Source: Brucella pecoris
Lineage (GTDB): Bacteria > Pseudomonadota > Alphaproteobacteria > Rhizobiales > Rhizobiaceae
Assembly: GCF_006376675.1 (NCBI RefSeq)
Contig: NZ_VEWK01000005.1
Coordinates: 1-64,000, forward strand
Length of the DNA: 64,000 nt
Reading direction: 5' to 3'
A model generated the notes under the pieces. The model made no database searches. It was not told where the DNA came from and worked only from the letters and a program-made list of their open reading frames with translations. Both the position numbers and the translations under genes were made by a program. Below, piece after piece: positions 61,997 through 64,000 of the stretch (position 1 is the first letter of the stretch; each line of letters starts with the position of its first letter).

Positions 61997-62833
61997 TTAC
62001 GCGTCTGAAGATTCGAACCGGGCTTCAGGATGATCTTGCCGGAGGCGATGCCTTCCCAATGGCAGCATGATGGGGCGGCCGGAGGTCGGGTCGGTCATGA
62101 TGCGACTTTCCAGATGAAAGACATCACGGACATTCTGTTCCGTCAGGACTGCGTCGGGCGTCCCGGTTATATGCAGCCGTCCGTCGGCCATTGCGACCAG
62201 AAAATCGGCATAGCGGGCGGCAAGATTGAGATCGTGCAAGACCATGACGATTGTGGTTCCCCGTTCCCGGTTGAGATCGGTGAGCAGATCCAGCACTTCG
62301 ACCTGATGGCTGATATCCAGAAAAGTCGTCGGCTCGTCCAGCAGGAGAATATCGGTCTGCTGCGCCAGCGCCATGGCGATCCACACACGCTGACGCTGGC
62401 CGCCTGAAAGCTCATCGACCGGTCTGTCGGCCAGTTCGGTTGTCTTGGTTGCTTCGAGTGCCGCCGCGATTGCTTCGTCGTCTGCCTTCGTCCATTGCGA
62501 GAAAACGCCGTGATAGGGGTTTCGGCCCCGGCTGACGAGATCGGCGACCAATATGCCTTCCGGTGCTATCGGCGATTGCGGCAGCAGGCCGAGCTTCTGT
62601 GCCAGTTGCCGGGATGGAAGCGTGTGGATCGATTTGCCGTCGAGCAGCACCTGTCCGCGGCGGGGCGTCAGAAGCCGCGACATCGTTCGCAACAACGTGG
62701 ATTTTCCGCAGGCATTGGCCCCGACTATTGCGGTCACCTTGCCAGACGGTATCTCAAGATCGAGACCGTTTAGCACAAGCCTGTCGCCGTAGCCGGTGGT
62801 CAACTGACACACGCTGAGAGTGTGGTTGGTCAT
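61997..62833 (-). CDS. Siderophore-iron ABC transporter ATP-binding protein (FepC/FecE family)
   Basis: ATPase of 278 residues: Walker A GANACGKSTLLRTMSRLLTP near residue 37, LPSRQLAQKLGLLPQ, signature LSGGQRQRVWIAMAL, Walker B ILLLDEPTTFLDISHQVEVL and switch VLHDLNLAARYAD, all typical of ferric-siderophore importers. ATG at 62833 overlaps the permease gene by 4 bases. Last gene of the iron operon in transcription order. The operator (Fur or RirA box) would lie outside the window. Confidence 0.94.
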   Translation of the reverse strand: MTNHTLSVCQLTTGYGDRLVLNGLDLEIPSGKVTAIVGANACGKSTLLRTMSRLLTPRRGQVLLDGKSIHTLPSRQLAQKLGLLPQSPIAPEGILVADLVSRGRNPYHGVFSQWTKADDEAIAAALEATKTTELADRPVDELSGGQRQRVWIAMALAQQTDILLLDEPTTFLDISHQVEVLDLLTDLNRERGTTIVMVLHDLNLAARYADFLVAMADGRLHITGTPDAVLTEQNVRDVFHLESRIMTDPTSGRPIMLPLGRHRLRQDHPEARFESSDA

Positions 62834-63870
62834 AGGGATGCCCCGCTGCGGTTGGCGCGTATGATGAGATAGATGAGGTAGGGAGCGCCCAGAGCCCCTG
62901 TGACAACGCCGACCGGATAACGGCCCGGCAGTAGGAATTGTCCGCAATAATCGCCAGCCAGAACAAGTATGGCTCCGACGAGAGCAGATGGGATGAGCAG
63001 GGAACCGTTATTGCCGATGATGCGTGCTGAAATAGGGCCCGACAGAAAGGCGACGAATGCGATGGGCCCGGCGACAGCCGTGGCGAAGGCGATCATGCCC
63101 ACGGCGGCGATGATGATGATGATCCGGGTTCGCCCGACATGGGTTCCCAGCGCCGCCGCGCTATCGTCACCAAGTCGCAACGCTTCGAGATCGCGCGACC
63201 GGCTCAAAAGCAGCCCGCCGAAGACGATCAGAGCGACCAGAAGCGGAAACATCTGATCCAGCCGCGCTCCGTTGACGCTGCCGGTCAGCCAGCGCATGGC
63301 TTCCTGCAGGCTCCAGGCGGGAGCAGTTGAAAGAATATAGGCGATGAAGCTTTCGAGCATCGCCGAAACACCGATGCCAACCAGGATAAGCCGGGTTCCG
63401 GCAATCCCGTTCCTGAAGGAAAGGCCATAGACGGCGAGCGCAACGGCAAGTCCGGCGACAACAGCAAATATGGATACAACCGGCCCGCTCATCGAGAGCA
63501 CGACGATTGCAAAAACGGCGGCAGCGCTTGCGCCTGAACTGATGCCGATAATGTCAGGGCTTGCCAGCGAATTGCGAAGCATGAGCTGGAATGCGACGCC
63601 GCCGAGGCCGAAACTCAGCCCCGCCATTACGGACAGAACAGCACGCGGCAGGCGCAGTTTGCCGACCGTGAAGCTTGCTCCCTGAACCTCTTCACCCAGA
63701 AGCACCCGGACGACATCTTTTGGCGGGGTGAATGATTGTCCCATCATCAAGGTGATGAGGAAGAAGGCGACGAGAATGGCTAGAAAGATGCCGATGACAA
63801 GATTGCGCTTGTGGGCGCGGCTGCGGCGGTTTCGGGCGATCAGATCGGCGGTGGGAAGCAGCATTGTCAT
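62830..63870 (-). CDS. Siderophore-iron ABC transporter permease (FecCD family)
   Basis: Membrane subunit of 346 residues with about ten helices. Landmarks are [38 protein letters not shown] near residue 75, [10 protein letters not shown], and C-terminal [24 protein letters not shown]. It overlaps both neighbours by 4 bases and pairs with the partial permease to its right. Confidence 0.94.
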   Translation of the reverse strand: MTMLLPTADLIARNRRSRAHKRNLVIGIFLAILVAFFLITLMMGQSFTPPKDVVRVLLGEEVQGASFTVGKLRLPRAVLSVMAGLSFGLGGVAFQLMLRNSLASPDIIGISSGASAAAVFAIVVLSMSGPVVSIFAVVAGLAVALAVYGLSFRNGIAGTRLILVGIGVSAMLESFIAYILSTAPAWSLQEAMRWLTGSVNGARLDQMFPLLVALIVFGGLLLSRSRDLEALRLGDDSAAALGTHVGRTRIIIIIAAVGMIAFATAVAGPIAFVAFLSGPISARIIGNNGSLLIPSALVGAILVLAGDYCGQFLLPGRYPVGVVTGALGAPYLIYLIIRANRSGASL

Positions 63871-64000
63871 AACTCGCGAACCCGTTGGCGTCTGACGATC
63901 CAGATGAAAAACGGCGCACCGATCAGGGCGGTGACGATCCCGACATCCAGTTCGGCAGGGCGCGCAATGAGCCGCCCGACAATATCGGCGGCAAGCAGCA
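63867..64000 (-). CDS. Siderophore-iron ABC transporter permease, C-terminal part (cut by window end)
   Basis: The final 44 residues only. [20 protein letters not shown] followed by RQRVREL is the characteristic C-terminus of FecCD-type permeases. It overlaps the downstream permease by 4 bases, giving the usual two-permease plus ATPase arrangement. Confidence 0.85.
   Translation of the reverse strand, partial: LLAADIVGRLIARPAELDVGIVTALIGAPFFIWIVRRQRVREL

Overview
The window looks like chromosomal DNA of an alphaproteobacterium of the Brucella/Ochrobactrum group (Hyphomicrobiales). This rests on a bioB-F-D-A-Z biotin operon with BioR-type boxes, a uxs-uxe polysaccharide cluster of rhizobial type, paired DUF995 proteins, many ABC/TRAP uptake operons each beside its own regulator and catabolic enzymes, and families of short palindromic repeats like those described in Brucella. 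The species assignment is inference. No rRNA, tRNA, CRISPR array or complete insertion sequence was seen.

Layout. 0.2-2.4 kb: an orphan cytochrome P450 converging on a GhrA-like hydroxyacid dehydrogenase. 2.6-9.2 kb: a polar amino-acid ABC transporter, two FAD-dependent amine/amino-acid oxidases, a HTH-cupin regulator and a double-cupin protein, probably one amino-acid or amine utilisation region. 9.4-11.7 kb: a CbiZ-like cobinamide amidohydrolase converging on an MFS transporter. 11.9-14.0 kb: a divergent PLP decarboxylase beginning in AT-rich DNA, and a tiny LptA-like periplasmic protein. 14.2-23.5 kb: nucleoside salvage, with ribokinase, nucleoside hydrolase, an ADP-ribosylglycohydrolase homologue, a BMP-type nucleoside ABC transporter and an IclR regulator. 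23.8-30.5 kb: a polyamine-type ABC transporter whose genes enclose a three-subunit opine/hydroxyproline-dehydrogenase-like oxidoreductase. 30.6-31.2 kb: a DUF922 protein.

31.6-38.1 kb: a quinate/shikimate-type catabolic cluster (TRAP transporter, QuiC-like 3-dehydroshikimate dehydratase, TetR regulator, shikimate/quinate dehydrogenase). 38.4-44.9 kb: a branched-chain/amide-type ABC transporter with a hydantoin-racemase-family protein and a GntR regulator. 45.2-52.7 kb: an exopolysaccharide cluster (UDP-xylose synthase, UDP-xylose/UDP-glucose 4-epimerase, processive glycosyltransferase, UDP-glucose dehydrogenase, two DUF995 proteins, a secreted glycoside hydrolase) resembling the arabinose-containing polysaccharide locus of Sinorhizobium meliloti. 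An 88-bp palindromic repeat lies on each side of it, in inverted orientation. 52.9-56.7 kb: a small secreted protein, a truncated Tat-dependent substrate-binding protein, and a TetR/cupin/FAD-oxidase module. 56.7-61.8 kb: the biotin operon. 61.9-64.0 kb: a siderophore-type iron ABC transporter running off the end.

The most unusual structural signal is a set of nine short palindromic elements built from a few interchangeable modules. All nine overlap a stop codon or lie within about 25 bases of one. They supply or abut the last codon of genes on both strands, which suggests a role, or a tolerated niche, at transcript 3' ends.
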